Origin: Herbaspirillum sp. WKF16
GTDB taxonomy: Bacteria > Pseudomonadota > Gammaproteobacteria > Burkholderiales > Burkholderiaceae_D
DNA: 64,000 nt
Direction: 5' to 3'
NCBI RefSeq assembly: GCF_028993615.1
Contig: NZ_CP118632.1
Location: forward strand, 4,650,001-4,714,000
A program made the position numbers and the translations under genes. Positions 62,211 to 64,000 of the stretch are shown piece after piece. Each line of letters begins with the position of its first letter. The first letter of the stretch is position 1. The notes under the pieces are model-generated. The model worked only from the letters and a program-made list of their open reading frames with translations. It was not told the origin of the DNA and ran no database searches.

Positions 62211-63002
62211 TTACAGATCCGCCGCCAGGAACGCCTGCAGTTCCGGCGTATGCGGGTTATCCAGCATCTCGCCCGGGCCGACTTCCCACACGCGGCCCTG
62301 ATGCATGTAGATGATGCGGTCGGCCACGCGCTTGGCGAAGTTCATTTCGTGGGTGACCAGGATCATGGTCATGCCGCCGGCGGCGAGGTCTTCCATCACG
62401 CGCAGCACTTCGCCGGTCAGTTGGGGGTCCAGCGCCGAGGTGACTTCGTCGAACAGCATGACCTTGGGCGCCATCGCCAGCGAACGGGCGATCGCCACGC
62501 GCTGCTGCTGGCCGCCGGAGAGCTGCTCGGGATAGGCGCCGGCCTTCTCGTCCAGGCCCACCTGCGCCAGCGCGGCCAGGGCCACCTTCTGCGCTTCCGC
62601 CTTGCCCTGCATCTTCACGTGGCGCAGCGCCAGCATGACGTTCTCCAGCACGGTCAGGTGCGGGAACAGGTTGTAGCTCTGGAACACGATGCCCACTTCG
62701 GTGCGCAGCTTGTGCAGGTCGACGTTGGGATCGTCCACGCGGATGCCGGCCACCTCGATGCTGCCGGAGTCGATGGTTTCCAGGCGGTCGATGCAGCGCA
62801 GCGCGGTGCTCTTGCCGGAGCCGGAGGCGCCGATGATGGCGATCATCTCGCCGCGCCCCACTTCGAAGGACACGCCCTTCAATACCTGGTTGGAGCCGAA
62901 GCTCTTGTAGATCTGGTCGACCTTGACGATGGGCTGGCCGGATTGCGCGGACGGCGCGCCGGAAGCATGCACCACCGGTTCTGGATTAGCGATTGCTGAC
63001 AT
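62211..63002 (-). CDS. Polar amino-acid ABC transporter, ATPase (GlnQ/HisP type)
   Basis: The protein has 263 residues. Walker A is GASGSGKST, signature LSGGQQQRVAIARSL, Walker B KVMLFDEVTSALD, and the H-loop is LVTHEMNFAKRVADRI. The D-loop SALDPQ and the EM-NFA segment are typical of the polar amino-acid subclass. The start region MSAIANPEPVVHASGAPSAQ is a short leader. It overlaps the permease gene by 17 bp, indicating coupling. It powers uptake with the two permease genes further right. Confidence 0.96.
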   Translation of the reverse strand: MSAIANPEPVVHASGAPSAQSGQPIVKVDQIYKSFGSNQVLKGVSFEVGRGEMIAIIGASGSGKSTALRCIDRLETIDSGSIEVAGIRVDDPNVDLHKLRTEVGIVFQSYNLFPHLTVLENVMLALRHVKMQGKAEAQKVALAALAQVGLDEKAGAYPEQLSGGQQQRVAIARSLAMAPKVMLFDEVTSALDPQLTGEVLRVMEDLAAGGMTMILVTHEMNFAKRVADRIIYMHQGRVWEVGPGEMLDNPHTPELQAFLAADL

Positions 63003-63639
63003 TGAGCTTTTTCTCCATGGATGCGCTCCAGCGCGACAGCGGGTAGCACAGTAAGAAATAGAAGATCCCGACCAGGGTGAACACCAGGAAGGGCTGGAAA
63101 ATCGAGTTGTTGATGATCTGGCCGGCGCGGGTCAGCTCGACGAAACCGATCACCGAGGCCAGCGAGGTCATCTTGATGAGCTGCACCAAAAAGCCGATGG
63201 TGGGCGGCAGCGACAACCGCGTGGCCTGCGGGATGATCACCAGGCGCAGCGTCTGCCAGCGCGTCAGCGACAGGCACTCCGAGGCTTCCCATTGCGGACG
63301 CGGCATGGCTTCGACGCAGCCGCGCCAGATGTCGCCCAGGTAGGCGCTGGTGTACACCATCATGGCGATGCCGGCGGCCACCAGCGCGGGCAGCGCGAAG
63401 CCGTACACCGACAGGCCGAAGTAGACGATGAACAGCAGGATCAGCAGCGGGATGCCCTGGATGCATTCGATGAACAGGATGGCCGGGTTGCGCAGCCAGG
63501 CGCGCGGCGAGATGCGCGCCATCATCACCACGAAGCCGGCGATGCCGCCCAGCACGAAGGCCAGCACCGACAGCGCCAGGGTCCAGCCGATCGACTGCAC
63601 CAGGTAAAACAGGTGGGTCCAGGAAAAAGATCCGATCAC
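62986..63639 (-). CDS. Polar amino-acid ABC transporter, inner-membrane permease (GlnP/HisM type)
   Basis: The protein has 217 residues with about five membrane helices (first IGWTLALSVLAFVLGGIAGF). The EAA-like loop is MPRPQWEASECLSLTRWQTL followed by RLVIIPQATRLSLP, a hallmark of the His/Glu/Gln permease family. It overlaps the ATPase start by 17 bp and the next permease stop by 4 bp, so all are one operon. It forms a heterodimer with the permease at the right edge. Confidence 0.95.
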   Translation of the reverse strand: MIGSFSWTHLFYLVQSIGWTLALSVLAFVLGGIAGFVVMMARISPRAWLRNPAILFIECIQGIPLLILLFIVYFGLSVYGFALPALVAAGIAMMVYTSAYLGDIWRGCVEAMPRPQWEASECLSLTRWQTLRLVIIPQATRLSLPPTIGFLVQLIKMTSLASVIGFVELTRAGQIINNSIFQPFLVFTLVGIFYFLLCYPLSRWSASMEKKLNVSNR

Positions 63640-64000
63640 GATGCGCTCCCTTCTGCAGTCTCGCGCGGCTGGGGCTGGGAGATGCCATGGATGAACGGCA
63701 CGTGCGCCACCGGCGCCATGCCTGCCGCGGCAGCCGCGGCATTGGCCGCCGGCATGCGCGACACCGGGCTGCGCCGCGCCTGGGCGGCGGCGCGGCGGAT
63801 GGTGCGGCGGCGCTTGAAAACGTATTCGCCGAAGGCGTACGACAGCAGCTTCACCAGCACCGACAGCGCCAGGTACAGCCCGGCCACCACGATGTAGGTT
63901 TCCAGCGAGCGGAAGGTGTCCGACTGCACGGTGTTGGCGATGGCGGTCAGCTCCTCGGCCGAAATCTGCGAGGCCATCGCCGAGGCCTGCATCATCAGCA
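63636..64000 (-). CDS. Polar amino-acid ABC transporter, second permease, C-terminal part only
   Basis: The stop is at 63636 and the frame stays open to the right edge, so the N-terminal two thirds lie outside the window. The visible end has a membrane helix (YIVVAGLYLALSVLVKLLSY) and a long Arg/Ala-rich cytoplasmic tail, longer than usual for this family. It overlaps the next permease start by 4 bp. Family is inferred from operon context and the helix pattern; the ATG at 63995 is probably internal. Confidence 0.8.
   Translation of the reverse strand, partial: LMMQASAMASQISAEELTAIANTVQSDTFRSLETYIVVAGLYLALSVLVKLLSYAFGEYVFKRRRTIRRAAAQARRSPVSRMPAANAAAAAAGMAPVAHVPFIHGISQPQPRETAEGSAS

Overview
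The window reads as a chromosomal segment of a GC-rich betaproteobacterium, most likely of the family Oxalobacteraceae (Herbaspirillum-like). The assignment is inferred from the very high GC content, a Burkholderiales-type trimeric porin, a DUF4148 secreted protein, many LysR, MFS and ABC genes, and proteobacterial intergenic repeats. No rRNA, tRNA, CRISPR array, phage or intact transposase gene was recognised. The content is mostly accessory metabolism, transport and regulation.

Layout: 0-1.9 kb holds the end of an amino-sugar operon (nagA, then a SIS-domain deaminase). 2.4-4.9 kb holds a cobalamin riboswitch and a TonB-dependent receptor, followed by a terminator split by a MITE-like element. 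5.2-6.7 kb is a divergent AraC/PPOX pair. 6.8-16.95 kb looks like one catabolic island: a NitT/TauT-type ABC importer, an N-formylglutamate deformylase-like enzyme and a LysR regulator on the minus strand, facing an FAD dehydrogenase, HutD, EtfBA and ETF-ubiquinone oxidoreductase on the plus strand. The two promoters share an ATTAGTTT-type motif. 17-21 kb has an ankyrin protein, small oxidoreductases and a hypothetical gene. 21.2-21.9 kb is a five-copy array of a 139-bp repeat. 22-34 kb is a mosaic of regulator/enzyme pairs (ArsR with an Old Yellow Enzyme; LysR with an ornithine cyclodeaminase-like enzyme), transporters and small envelope proteins.

34.3-43.2 kb is a contact-dependent inhibition-type locus. 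A 2071-residue CdiA-like exoprotein has a two-partner-secretion domain and a C-terminal toxin module, and it is followed after 4 bp by an AT-rich immunity candidate. The CdiB/FhaC-type transporter gene is divergent from cdiA. 43.3-49.8 kb is an organic-acid catabolic module: a MaoC hydratase, a CoA-transferase, a fumarate reductase-like flavoprotein, a LacI regulator and an MFS carrier. Two LacI-type operators lie in its divergent promoter. An orphan amino-acid-binding protein follows.

50.7-53.4 kb encodes a SNF2 helicase and a small membrane protein. 53.6-56.5 kb is a sulfonate-type module: a binding protein, a flavin monooxygenase and a cysteine hydrolase. Next come a DadA-like amino-acid dehydrogenase, VOC and SRPBCC proteins, a porin and a small beta-barrel protein. 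The window ends inside a polar amino-acid ABC importer operon whose distal permease runs off the right edge.

The strongest candidates for new biology are the divergent CDI locus with its transferred-looking toxin/immunity end, the ETF-linked N-formyl catabolic island with its LysR sites, and the B12 riboswitch controlling a receptor that does not look like classical BtuB.
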